From Gemmatimonadota bacterium (GTDB lineage Bacteria > Gemmatimonadota > Gemmatimonadetes > Longimicrobiales > Gaopeijiaceae): a DNA stretch of 64,000 bases. Shown piece after piece: positions 17,673 through 25,449 of the stretch; position 1 is the first letter of the stretch, and every line of letters starts with the position of its first letter. A program made the position numbers and the translations under genes. The DNA lies in contig JAJDXG010000056.1 of the NCBI GenBank assembly GCA_022823365.1, positions 186,001-250,000 on the forward strand, written 5' to 3'. Under the pieces are notes generated by a model. That model did not search any database, was not told where the DNA came from, and worked only from the letters and a program-made list of their open reading frames with translations.

Positions 17673-18328
17673 CCGGCGGGCCGACGGATGGGCGGGCCCC
17701 GAGCCTCGTGCTCGCGTCCCGGTCGCCCCGGCGGGCGGACCTGCTCGCCATGCTGGGCATCCCCTTCGAGGTCGACCCTGCGGACATCGTTGAGGAGGTT
17801 CTGCCCGGGGAGGATCCCGTCTCGCATACCCGGCGGCTTGCCGAGGGCAAGGCGCGGGCCGTGGCGGAGCGGCGGCCGGAACGGCTGGTGCTGGGGGGCG
17901 ACACGGTGGTGGTGCGGGACGGGACCATTCTGGGAAAGCCCAGGGACGCCGACCACGCGGTCGCGATGCTGCTGAGCCTGGCGGGCCGGGCCCACGAGGT
18001 GGTCAGCGCGCTGGCGCTGGCGGAGCCCGACGGGTGCGTGCACGCCGCCGTCTCCCGAACCACGGTGTGGCTGCGGTCCTTCGGCGAGGAGGAGGCCCGG
18101 GCCTACGTAGCCACCGGGGAACCGATGGACAAGGCCGGATCCTATGCCATACAGGGCGCCGGCGCGGTGCTGGTCGAATCGCTGGAGGGCGACTACTTCA
18201 CGGTGGTCGGGCTGCCCGTGCCGCTGCTCGTGGGCCTGCTGGGCGCCGCGGGCGTCCCGTACGGGTTCGGTTGCTGGGCAACGGCATCCGCAGGAGAAGT
18301 GATACCGGGAACCGGAGCGCAGTTGTGA
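17669..18328 (+). CDS. maf: Maf-family nucleoside triphosphate pyrophosphatase
   Basis: 219 residues. The family signature is clear: the N-terminal '[18 protein letters not shown]', '[17 protein letters not shown]' with the catalytic Asp, and '[20 protein letters not shown]'. Maf proteins hydrolyse non-canonical or canonical NTPs to NMP and pyrophosphate (house-cleaning). The residues here fit the dTTP/UTP-type subfamily (SRSPRR, EPxDKAG), but substrate is inferred. It overlaps dtd at the start and glpK at the end (GTGA). The C-terminal 25 residues are longer than usual. Confidence 0.92.
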   Translation: MTGGPTDGRAPSLVLASRSPRRADLLAMLGIPFEVDPADIVEEVLPGEDPVSHTRRLAEGKARAVAERRPERLVLGGDTVVVRDGTILGKPRDADHAVAMLLSLAGRAHEVVSALALAEPDGCVHAAVSRTTVWLRSFGEEEARAYVATGEPMDKAGSYAIQGAGAVLVESLEGDYFTVVGLPVPLLVGLLGAAGVPYGFGCWATASAGEVIPGTGAQL

Positions 18329-19842
18329 GCAGACAGCCCGCGGTTCTGGCCCTCGACCAGGGCACGACCGGCTCCACCGCCCTGGTCGTGGCGGCCGACG
18401 GGCGCATCCTGGGGCGCGGATACTCGGAGTTCACCCAGCACTTCCCCCGGCCGGGCCGGGTCGAGCACGACGCGGAGGAGATCTGGCGGGTGACCCGGCG
18501 GGTTGCGCGCGCGGCGCTGGACGACGCCGGAAGGGAGGCGCGCCTGGAGGCCATCGGCATCGCGAACCAGCGCGAGACGGTGGTGCTGTGGGACCGCGCG
18601 TCGCTCGAACCGGTGTGCCGGGCCATCGTCTGGCAGGACCGCCGCACGGCGTCGATCTGCGCGGAACTTCGCCGCGGCGGCCACGAGGACGAGGTGCGCC
18701 GGCGGACGGGATTGGTTCTGGATCCCTACTTCTCGGGCACCAAGCTGACCTGGCTCTTTCGCGAGCGCCCGGAGCTGCGCGCGGCAGCGGAAGCCGGCGA
18801 CCTGGCCGCGGGCACCATCGACGCCTGGCTGGTGGCGCGGCTGACGGGCGGTGCCGTGCACGCCACCGACCACACCAATGCCTCGCGCACCCTCCTCTAC
18901 GACCTGCACCGCAAGGCCTGGGATCCGTCGCTCGCCGACCTGCTCGAAGTCCCGGCGGGCATCCTGCCCGAGGTGCGCTCCAGCTCGGGCGACTTCGGGA
19001 TGGCGCGCGCCGAGCACCTTGGGGCGGAGGTTCCGGTTGCGGGCGTGGTCGGGGATCAGCAGGCCGCACTCTTCGGACAGGGCGGCGTCCGCGCCGGCCT
19101 GGCCAAGGTGACGTACGGCACCGGGGCCTTTCTGCTGCTGCATACCGGCCAGGAGGTGGTCCCTTCCGAGAACGGGCTGCTCACCACGCTGGCCTGCGAC
19201 GCGCGCGGCGGCCCGGCGTACGCCCTGGAGGGCTCGATCTTTTCGGCGGGCGCGTCCGTGCAGTGGCTGCGCGACGGCCTGGGCATCCTCGACCACGCCG
19301 CGGAATCGGAGGAGCGCGCCTGCGAGGTGGCGGACAACGCCGGAGTCTACTTCGTGCCCGCGTTCGTGGGGCTGGGGGCGCCCCACTGGATCCCCGAGGC
19401 GCGCGGCACGGTGGTGGGCATTACGCGCGGGACGACCGCATCGCACCTGGCGCGCGCGGCGCTCGAGTCGATGGCGTACGGCACGGCCGACGTCATCCGC
19501 GCCATGGAGGAGGACGCCGGGCTGGCCACCGGGGAACTGCGCGCCGACGGCGGGGCCGCCCGCAACCGGTGGCTGATGCAGTTCCAGGCGGACGTGCTGG
19601 GCGTGCCGGTCCGCCGCGCGCCCCGGGTGGAAACCACCGCGCTCGGAGCCGCCGGGCTGGCGGGAATCGCAGCCGGGATCTGGCCCGACGGCGAGGCGTT
19701 TGCGGAGTCCTCCGGAGATCCCGAGATCTACTCGCCCGCGATGGGCTCCGAAGAACGCGATGCGCTCATCGCCGGGTGGGACAGGGCGGTCGCGGCCGCA
19801 CGCAGCTGGGCCCGCGAGGGAGACCCACCCGGTCAGGTTTGA
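18325..19842 (+). CDS. glpK: glycerol kinase
   Basis: 505 residues from GTG 18325, which overlaps the maf stop (GTGA). FGGY-kinase motifs are present: 'ALDQGTTGSTALVVAADGRI', 'IGIANQRETVVLWDR', 'AIVWQDRRTA', 'YFSGTKLTWL', 'GDQQAALFGQG', 'KVTYGTGAFLLLHTG' and 'ELRADGGAARNRWLMQFQADVLGVPV'. The enzyme phosphorylates glycerol to glycerol-3-P, for catabolism or phospholipid synthesis. There is no glpF or glpD in the window. A promoter for the ccm operon overlaps its stop codon. Confidence 0.95.
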   Translation: MSRQPAVLALDQGTTGSTALVVAADGRILGRGYSEFTQHFPRPGRVEHDAEEIWRVTRRVARAALDDAGREARLEAIGIANQRETVVLWDRASLEPVCRAIVWQDRRTASICAELRRGGHEDEVRRRTGLVLDPYFSGTKLTWLFRERPELRAAAEAGDLAAGTIDAWLVARLTGGAVHATDHTNASRTLLYDLHRKAWDPSLADLLEVPAGILPEVRSSSGDFGMARAEHLGAEVPVAGVVGDQQAALFGQGGVRAGLAKVTYGTGAFLLLHTGQEVVPSENGLLTTLACDARGGPAYALEGSIFSAGASVQWLRDGLGILDHAAESEERACEVADNAGVYFVPAFVGLGAPHWIPEARGTVVGITRGTTASHLARAALESMAYGTADVIRAMEEDAGLATGELRADGGAARNRWLMQFQADVLGVPVRRAPRVETTALGAAGLAGIAAGIWPDGEAFAESSGDPEIYSPAMGSEERDALIAGWDRAVAAARSWAREGDPPGQV

Positions 19843-19868
19843 GAAACGGCACCTCCATCCTATATATT
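19839..19868 (+). promoter_or_regulatory. probable sigma-70-type promoter of the ccm operon
   Basis: TTGAGA (-35) overlaps the glpK stop codon. It is followed after 18 bases by TATATT (-10), or after 16 bases by TATATA. The TATATATT stretch is a strong AT island in very GC-rich DNA. It lies 72 bases before ccmE. Confidence 0.5.
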
Positions 19869-19940
19869 CAACATCGGGAAGACCGGACCTGACGCCGTCG
19901 GGCCAGGTGCGGGACAACGGGACACAAGGGGCTCAAGCGA

Positions 19941-20357
19941 ATGAAGAACAGCCGCTTCTATATCGGTCTGGTCGGCGTCGCGATGGTCGTGACGTTCCTC
20001 ATCTGGACAGGCTTCGACAAGGCGATGGTCTACTACCTGACCCCGGTCGAACTCATGGCCAAGGTGGCCGAGGACGACACCTTCCACGACATTGGCGTGA
20101 AGGTGAGCGGCCGGGTGGTCAAGGGGAGCTACCAGGCCGAGGGCGCGTTCGAGCACTACTTCTCGGTGGTGGACCTGGCGCGCGAGGACGCCAGCTTCCG
20201 GGTGGAGTACCGTGACATCCTCCCGGACACCTTCAGCGACGAGACCGAAGTCGTCATCGAAGGACGCTTCCGGCGCGACGGGGTCTTCGAGGCCACGACC
20301 GTGCTGACCAAGTGTGGCAGCCGCTACGAGGCGATGCCGGAAGAGATGGCCGGATGA
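19941..20357 (+). CDS. ccmE: cytochrome c maturation protein CcmE, cysteine (CxxxY) variant
   Basis: 138 residues. One N-terminal membrane anchor (about 5-24) is followed by the OB-fold haem chaperone domain ('VKVSGRVVKGSY', 'EVVIEGRF'). In classical CcmE a histidine in HxxxY binds haem covalently; here the motif is C125-x3-Y129 ('TKCGSRYEAMP'). The Cys form is known from archaeal and some deltaproteobacterial systems described as System I*, which lack CcmH. It receives haem exported by CcmABC and hands it to CcmF. It overlaps ccmF by ATGA. Confidence 0.92.
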   Translation: MKNSRFYIGLVGVAMVVTFLIWTGFDKAMVYYLTPVELMAKVAEDDTFHDIGVKVSGRVVKGSYQAEGAFEHYFSVVDLAREDASFRVEYRDILPDTFSDETEVVIEGRFRRDGVFEATTVLTKCGSRYEAMPEEMAG

Positions 20358-22393
20358 TCCTGCTCGGGGAGTTCGCCCTCTGGGTGGCTCTGCCGGTTTC
20401 GATCTGGGGCATCGTGCTCGCCTTCGTGGGCGGGCACCGGAAGCGCGGCGACCTGGTTCTCTCGGCCGAGCGGTCGGTCTACGCCGTCTTCTTCCTGCTG
20501 TGCCTCACCTCGCTGGGCATCATCCTGGCGTTTGTCGGGGAGCACTACGAGTACCGGTATGTGTGGGGGTACTCGAGCCGGGAGCTGGAAACCTACTTCA
20601 AGGTGACCGGGCTCTGGGCCGGCCAGCGGGGATCGCTGGTCTTCTGGGTGCTGCTGCTCGCGCTCTTCTCAAGCATCGCCGTCTTCCAGAACCGCCGCAG
20701 GAACCGCGAGTTCATGCCCTCGGTGGTGGGCGTCCTGCTCACGATCACGGCGTTCTTCCTCGGCGTGCTCCTCTTCGCCGACGTGAACCCCTTCGAGAGA
20801 CTGCCGTTCACGCCCGCCAACGGGCAGGGGCTGAATCCGCAGCTCCAGAACTACTGGATGACCATTCATCCCCCGACGCTCTACCTGGGGTTCACCTCCT
20901 TCTCGGTGCCGTTCGCCTTCGGCGTCGCCGCCCTGATCACCGGCAAAACCGACTCGCGCTGGCTGGTGGTGACCCGGCGCTGGACCCTGCTGAGCTGGTT
21001 CTTCCTGACCAACGGCATCATCTTCGGCATGCGCTGGGCCTACGAAGAGCTGGGCTGGGGCGGATACTGGTTCTGGGATCCGGTCGAGAACGCATCCCTG
21101 CTGCCCTGGCTCACCGCGACGGCATTCCTCCACTCCGTGATGATCCAGGAGCACCGGGGGATGCTGAAGATGTGGAACCTGTCGCTGGTGTCGCTGACCT
21201 TCCTGCTCACCATCTTCGCGACCTTCCTCACGCGTTCCGGGCTCATCGAGTCGGTTCACTCCTTCGCCCAGAACACGCGCATCGCCTACATCTTCCTCGC
21301 CTTTCTGGGCGTTGCCACGATGGCGTGCCTGCTCCTCATCCTGTGGCGCAAGGACGATCTGCGCGCGGAGCGCACCATCGAGTCGTTCCTTTCGCGCGAA
21401 TCCGCGTTCCTGATGAACAACCTGATCCTGCTGGGGTCGGCGTTTGCGGTGCTCTGGGGGACGCTCTTTCCGCTGATCTCCGAGGGTGTCGCGGGGACCA
21501 AGGTGGCCGTGGGGCCGGCGTTCTTCAACCGCGTCAACATCCCGATCGGGCTGGTGCTGCTGGCGCTGACCGGGATCGGGCCGGTCATCGCCTGGCGGAA
21601 GGCGACGCGCCGGAACCTGGAGCGCAACTTCGTGTCGCCGCTGCTGATGGCGGCAGCCGTCACAGCCGGGCTCATGATCGCCGGCATGCGCGGGTTCTAT
21701 GCCCTCGCGACCTTCGCGATCTGCGGCTTCGTGCTCACCATTCTGGTGAACGAGTTCTGGAAGGGTACCCGGGCGCGGGCGCGCATCGAAGGCGAGGGGC
21801 CGGGCAGGGCTTTCCTCCACCTGATCGCGCGCAACCGCCGGCGCTGGGGCGGCTACATCGTGCACGTGGGCATCGTGCTCATGTTCGCCGGATTTGCGGG
21901 CGCTTCCTTCCACACCGAGATCGACCGGAGCGTCGAGCCCGGCGACCAGATCCGGGCGGCCTCCCCCTACGGCCACGAGTACGTCCTGACCTACCAGGGC
22001 CTGTCTTCATCGCGCACGCCGAACATGTGGCAGTGGGTGGCGCTCATGGACGTGTCCCGGGACGGCCGCCGGCTCGGCACCATCACCGCCGAGCAGCGCA
22101 TCTACTCGACCGCGGACCAGCCGATCCGGGAGGTCGGCATCCGCTCTACCCCGCTCGAGGACGTGTACGTCATCCTCGCGGGGGTCGAGGACTTCGAGGG
22201 CGCCGTTCTGAACGAGTCTTCGGCCCAGGGCGCGGTCTTCCAGGTGCTCGTGCGGCCCCTGGTGGGCTGGATCTGGTACGGCGGGCTGGTCATTACCCTC
22301 GGTTCGCTGATCGCCCTCTGGCCCGGCGCGGGCGGACCCGCCCGGCGCAAGGTCCAGGCCACGCCCGCGAGCGCCCGGCTCGCGAAGGTCTGA
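20354..22393 (+). CDS. ccmF: haem lyase / cytochrome c maturation protein CcmF
   Basis: 679 residues, full length, with about 14 membrane helices. The tryptophan-rich haem-binding motif 'WGGYWFWDPVENASLLPWL' (WWD domain) is intact, as are the flanking 'MTIHPPTLYLGF', 'TFLTRSGLIESVHSFA' and the C-terminal 'GGYIVHVGIVLMFAGFAG'. CcmF attaches haem to the CxxCH motif of apocytochrome c on the periplasmic side. The start is ATG 20354, overlapping the ccmE stop. Confidence 0.95.
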   Translation: MILLGEFALWVALPVSIWGIVLAFVGGHRKRGDLVLSAERSVYAVFFLLCLTSLGIILAFVGEHYEYRYVWGYSSRELETYFKVTGLWAGQRGSLVFWVLLLALFSSIAVFQNRRRNREFMPSVVGVLLTITAFFLGVLLFADVNPFERLPFTPANGQGLNPQLQNYWMTIHPPTLYLGFTSFSVPFAFGVAALITGKTDSRWLVVTRRWTLLSWFFLTNGIIFGMRWAYEELGWGGYWFWDPVENASLLPWLTATAFLHSVMIQEHRGMLKMWNLSLVSLTFLLTIFATFLTRSGLIESVHSFAQNTRIAYIFLAFLGVATMACLLLILWRKDDLRAERTIESFLSRESAFLMNNLILLGSAFAVLWGTLFPLISEGVAGTKVAVGPAFFNRVNIPIGLVLLALTGIGPVIAWRKATRRNLERNFVSPLLMAAAVTAGLMIAGMRGFYALATFAICGFVLTILVNEFWKGTRARARIEGEGPGRAFLHLIARNRRRWGGYIVHVGIVLMFAGFAGASFHTEIDRSVEPGDQIRAASPYGHEYVLTYQGLSSSRTPNMWQWVALMDVSRDGRRLGTITAEQRIYSTADQPIREVGIRSTPLEDVYVILAGVEDFEGAVLNESSAQGAVFQVLVRPLVGWIWYGGLVITLGSLIALWPGAGGPARRKVQATPASARLAKV

Positions 22394-22447
22394 CCCGGGC
22401 TGGCGTCCCCTCCGGTTCCTGCCCCTGGCTTCGCCGTCGCCTGACGC

Positions 22448-22930
22448 ATGATGATCGTTCTGGGGGCTGTTCTGGTCGCCGCGGCGGTGGTCCTCTACGT
22501 CGTGCAGCCCGTGTTCAGTGGAGAGAAGGCGCCTCTCGTGAGCCTGGACGAGGAGTTCACCGAGGCAGAGGCGCGCAGGCACCTGAGCCTGGTGGCGCTG
22601 CGCGACGTCGAGTACGACTTCGCGACCGGAAAGATCGACGAACGCGACTACCGCCGCTTGCGCGACGAGTTGGCGCGCGAGGCACTGGATGCGTTGCAGG
22701 AGGTGCGGCGGAGCCGGGAGCAGGCAGAGGGCCGCCCTCCGCCCGCGCAGGACACCGCGGCCGACGACCTCGAACAGGAAATCGCGGCGTATCGGGCCGC
22801 CCTGAGAGCGGGTACGCTGTGCGACCGCTGCGGCAGCGCCAACGCCGAGGTGGCGCTCTTCTGCGCGGCCTGCGGCCGACGCCTCGAGTCGGAGCGCGGG
22901 GAGGAGGCCGCGCCGGCCGCGCGGAGCTGA
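22448..22930 (+). CDS. CcmI-like membrane protein with C-terminal zinc ribbon
   Basis: 160 residues: one N-terminal membrane helix (about 2-20), then a helical segment 'LVALRDVEYDFATGKIDERDYRRLRDELAREALD', which matches the short N-terminal helix-pair of CcmI/CycH ('leFDyevGKlseeDY..L...l'), and finally a zinc ribbon CDRC...CAAC. The TPR domain of true CcmI is missing. Its place between ccmF and ccmA suggests it assists apocytochrome handling, or that it is a structural relic of CcmI. The zinc ribbon is an unusual addition. Start at ATG 22448 or 22451. Confidence 0.7.
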   Translation: MMIVLGAVLVAAAVVLYVVQPVFSGEKAPLVSLDEEFTEAEARRHLSLVALRDVEYDFATGKIDERDYRRLRDELAREALDALQEVRRSREQAEGRPPPAQDTAADDLEQEIAAYRAALRAGTLCDRCGSANAEVALFCAACGRRLESERGEEAAPAARS

Positions 22931-22937
22931 TGAGTTG

Positions 22938-23681
22938 ATGCCCGCCGCCGCTGCCGCCTCCCGCGCCGGCCTCCCGGTCCTCGAGGCCGCGTCGCTGGTG
23001 CGGGACTACGGGCCGGTGCGGGCCGTGAATCAGGTCTCCTTCCGCCTCGGGGCCGGTGAGTTCCTCTCGGTGTTCGGCCCCAACGGAGCGGGCAAGACCT
23101 CCCTCCTGCGGCTGCTCGCCGGAGGGCTCCGCCCGACGTCCGGGGAGGTCCGCGTTTCCGGGATTCCCCTCACGGTCGGAGACCGGGCGGCGCGCGCCCG
23201 GATCGGCATCCTGTCGCACCTGAGCTTTCTGTACGGCCGCCTGACGGCCCGCGAGAACCTCCGGTTCTACGGCCGCCTGCACGGCCTCGACGACCTGGAC
23301 TCGCGGGTGCCGGACCGCCTGGCCGACGTCGGCCTGGAGCGCTACGCCGACAGCCCGGTGGACACGCTGTCGCGGGGCACGGTCCAGCGGCTGGCGGTGG
23401 CGCGCGCGCTCCTTCACGATCCCGAGATCGTCCTGCTCGACGAGCCCTACACCGGTCTCGACGCCTACGCGGCCGCAATGCTGCAGGAGCTGCTTTCGGC
23501 GCTGAAGGACGGGGGCCGCACGGTCGTCATGGTCACGCACAATCTGGGGCGGGGGCTCGAAGTGGCCGACCGCGTGGCGATCCAGGTGCGCGGCAGCTTC
23601 GTGTTCGAGGCCGCGCGGACCGATCTGGATGCCGCTGGCCTGGAACGGTCCTATCGGCGCGCGGTGGAGGGCAGGGCGTGA
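22938..23681 (+). CDS. ccmA: haem exporter ABC ATP-binding protein CcmA
   Basis: 247 residues. ABC ATPase with Walker A 'FGPNGAGKTSLLRLLAGGL' (GPNGAGKT), Q-loop region 'LSHLSFLYGRLTARENLRFYGRLHG', signature variant 'TLSRGTVQRLAVARALL' (SRGTVQ in place of SGGQ) and Walker B 'IVLLDEPYTGLD'. With CcmB and CcmC it releases haem-loaded CcmE. The ccmB gene overlaps its end by GTGA. A TTG three bases upstream is also possible as start. Confidence 0.93.
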   Translation: MPAAAAASRAGLPVLEAASLVRDYGPVRAVNQVSFRLGAGEFLSVFGPNGAGKTSLLRLLAGGLRPTSGEVRVSGIPLTVGDRAARARIGILSHLSFLYGRLTARENLRFYGRLHGLDDLDSRVPDRLADVGLERYADSPVDTLSRGTVQRLAVARALLHDPEIVLLDEPYTGLDAYAAAMLQELLSALKDGGRTVVMVTHNLGRGLEVADRVAIQVRGSFVFEAARTDLDAAGLERSYRRAVEGRA

Positions 23682-24358
23682 CCGTCTACCTGCGGCAGGT
23701 GGCGGCTATCGTGCGCAAGGACCTCCTGCTGGAGGTGCGCACGGGGGAACGGCTCGCGGCGATGGGCGCGCTGACCGTCCTGGTCGCCGTCCTCTTTCAT
23801 TTCGCGATCGATCAGGGGCTGGTGCGGATGCAGCTGCTGGCCGCCGGCCTGATCTGGATGACGATCCTGTTCGGAGGAATGCTGGGCATGGGCAGGACCT
23901 TCGAAATGGAGCGGGAGCAGGGCGCGATCCAGGGCCTGCTCACCAGCCCGGTCCCGCTGGATGGAATATACCTGGCCAAGGTGGTCTCCAACTTCGTCCT
24001 GGTGACCCTGATCGAGGTCGTCGCGCTGGCGGCCTACTGGCTGTTCTTCGGGTTCAACTACGGAAACGACCCCCTCCTGCTGGCGGGCGTGCTGGGTGTC
24101 GCTACCCTTGGGTTCGTGGCCGTCACCACGCTGTTCAGCGCCATATCGGCGCAGACGAACATGGGACAGACGCTTCTTCCCATCCTGATCTTTCCACTCC
24201 TGGTTCCTGTGGTCATCTTCGGTGTCACGGCCACGGGGCGCATCTTCGCCTCGCGTCCCGTGCAGGAGGTCGAGGGCAGCCTCTATCTGCTGGCGGCCTT
24301 CACGGTGGTGGCGCTGACGGCGGGAACGATCCTGTTTCGATACGTGGTGGAGGAATGA
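23678..24358 (+). CDS. ccmB: haem exporter membrane protein CcmB
   Basis: 226 residues with six predicted membrane helices, matching CcmB: N-terminal 'IVRKDLLLEVRTGERLAAM' cytoplasmic helix, 'LIWMTILFGGMLGMGRTFEMEREQGAIQGLLTSPV' and the C-terminal 'AFTVVALTAGTILFRYVVEE'. It is the membrane partner of CcmA. The GTG start overlaps the ccmA stop, and the stop overlaps the ccmC start (ATGATG). Confidence 0.93.
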   Translation: MTVYLRQVAAIVRKDLLLEVRTGERLAAMGALTVLVAVLFHFAIDQGLVRMQLLAAGLIWMTILFGGMLGMGRTFEMEREQGAIQGLLTSPVPLDGIYLAKVVSNFVLVTLIEVVALAAYWLFFGFNYGNDPLLLAGVLGVATLGFVAVTTLFSAISAQTNMGQTLLPILIFPLLVPVVIFGVTATGRIFASRPVQEVEGSLYLLAAFTVVALTAGTILFRYVVEE

Positions 24359-25059
24359 TGTCACTCGCTCGCATCCGATGGATGGCGACGGTTCTGGGGG
24401 TTCTGGGCGTCGCCGGAGTACTGGTGCTCCACTGGCTGGTCTTCTTCTGGGTGGGGACGGAGCGCACCATGGGGATCGTGCAGCGGATCTTCTATGTACA
24501 CGTCCCCTCCGCCTGGGTGACCTTCCTCGCCTTCGGGATCACCGCGCTCTGCGGAGCCGCATACCTCTGGCTGCGCGACGAGCGGCTGGACTGGGCGGCG
24601 CAGTCCGCGGCCGAGGGCGGGCTGATCTTCGGGGCGATCATGCTCACTTCGGGACCGCTCTGGGCGGCGTACGCGTGGGGAACGCCCTGGACCTGGGAAC
24701 CGCGCCTGACCCTGACGCTGCTCATGTGGTTCGTCTTCGTCGGCTACTTCCTGGTGCGCGCTTCGGCTGAGGATCGTCAGGCGGGCAAGCGCATGGCGGC
24801 GGTGATCGGCGTGCTCGGAGCGCTGCTGATTCCGCTCGTCCATGTGAGCGTACTGTGGTTTCCTTCGCTCCATCCACAGCCCGTGGTGCTCAATGTCGAG
24901 GAAGGGCCGACCCTGGATGGTGACATGCTGATCACCCTCATGACCGGACTGCTGGCTTTCACCCTCATCTTCTTCTCCGTCTTCTGCCTCAGATACGGCC
25001 TCGAGCATCTGCGCTACCAGCGCGCCCTCGCCCTGCGGGAGCAGCCTCGGGCAACCTAG
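24355..25059 (+). CDS. ccmC: haem exporter membrane protein CcmC
   Basis: 234 residues, six helices, with the conserved 'QRIFYVHVPSAWVTFLAFG' and the Trp-rich haem site 'SGPLWAAYAWGTPWTWEPRLT', followed by 'IPLVHVSVLWFPSLHPQP' with the second haem-ligand histidine. CcmC brings haem to CcmE. Of two neighbouring ATG codons (24355 and 24358), the second has better spacing from GGAGG. Confidence 0.93.
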   Translation: MMSLARIRWMATVLGVLGVAGVLVLHWLVFFWVGTERTMGIVQRIFYVHVPSAWVTFLAFGITALCGAAYLWLRDERLDWAAQSAAEGGLIFGAIMLTSGPLWAAYAWGTPWTWEPRLTLTLLMWFVFVGYFLVRASAEDRQAGKRMAAVIGVLGALLIPLVHVSVLWFPSLHPQPVVLNVEEGPTLDGDMLITLMTGLLAFTLIFFSVFCLRYGLEHLRYQRALALREQPRAT

Positions 25060-25071
25060 GGAAAACCGACC

Positions 25072-25317
25072 ATGCACATGTTCCGTCCCCGGCCCGGAAT
25101 CGTTCTCGTTGCCGCTCTGGCGGTGTCGCTGGCGTTCTCGGCTCCGTTGATCGCCCAGGTGGGTACCGAGGTGCTCGCACAGCAATCGCTGCGGCCCTAC
25201 TGGTACGTGTTCATCGCCTACGCGCTGGCGTGGCTGTTGCTCCTGGGCTGGATGTTCTCAATCGGCCGGCGGATGCGCGGACTGGAGGAAGAGGGAACCG
25301 GGAATCACGACGCCTGA
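25072..25317 (+). CDS. CcmD-like small membrane protein
   Basis: 81 residues. It has an N-terminal signal-like helix ending 'APLIAQ' and a second helix 'YWYVFIAYALAWLLLLGWMFSIGRRMRGLE', which is the CcmD pattern (aromatic entry, one helix, basic exit, acidic tail). CcmD is normally a single-helix protein of 40-70 residues; the extra N-terminal helix is unusual, though similar long forms occur in related bacteria. It closes the ccm operon, 26 bases before the terminator. Confidence 0.75.
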   Translation: MHMFRPRPGIVLVAALAVSLAFSAPLIAQVGTEVLAQQSLRPYWYVFIAYALAWLLLLGWMFSIGRRMRGLEEEGTGNHDA

Positions 25318-25343
25318 ATCGCCTCTCGCTCGCTGGTTTTCGG

Positions 25344-25365
25344 AACTGGCTGGGGCTAGTTTTTT
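25344..25365 (+). terminator. rho-independent terminator after the ccm operon
   Basis: The arms AACTGG and CTAGTT pair over six positions (one G-T wobble) around a CTGGGG loop and run into six T residues. It follows the last ccm gene by 26 bases. This is the only clear intrinsic terminator I can see in the window. Confidence 0.6.
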
Positions 25366-25449
25366 ACGACTTCGACGTTGCGCCCGGTCAATGATCGGAT
25401 GGGGCCGGCACGGCTCCGGGGCGCATTGACAAACCCAAGGAGTGACAGG

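Noticed and set aside
25426-25431. TTGACA as a -35 element for the outer-membrane protein gene
   Set aside because: It lies only 19 bases before the start codon and overlaps the ribosome-binding region; no -10 can follow.
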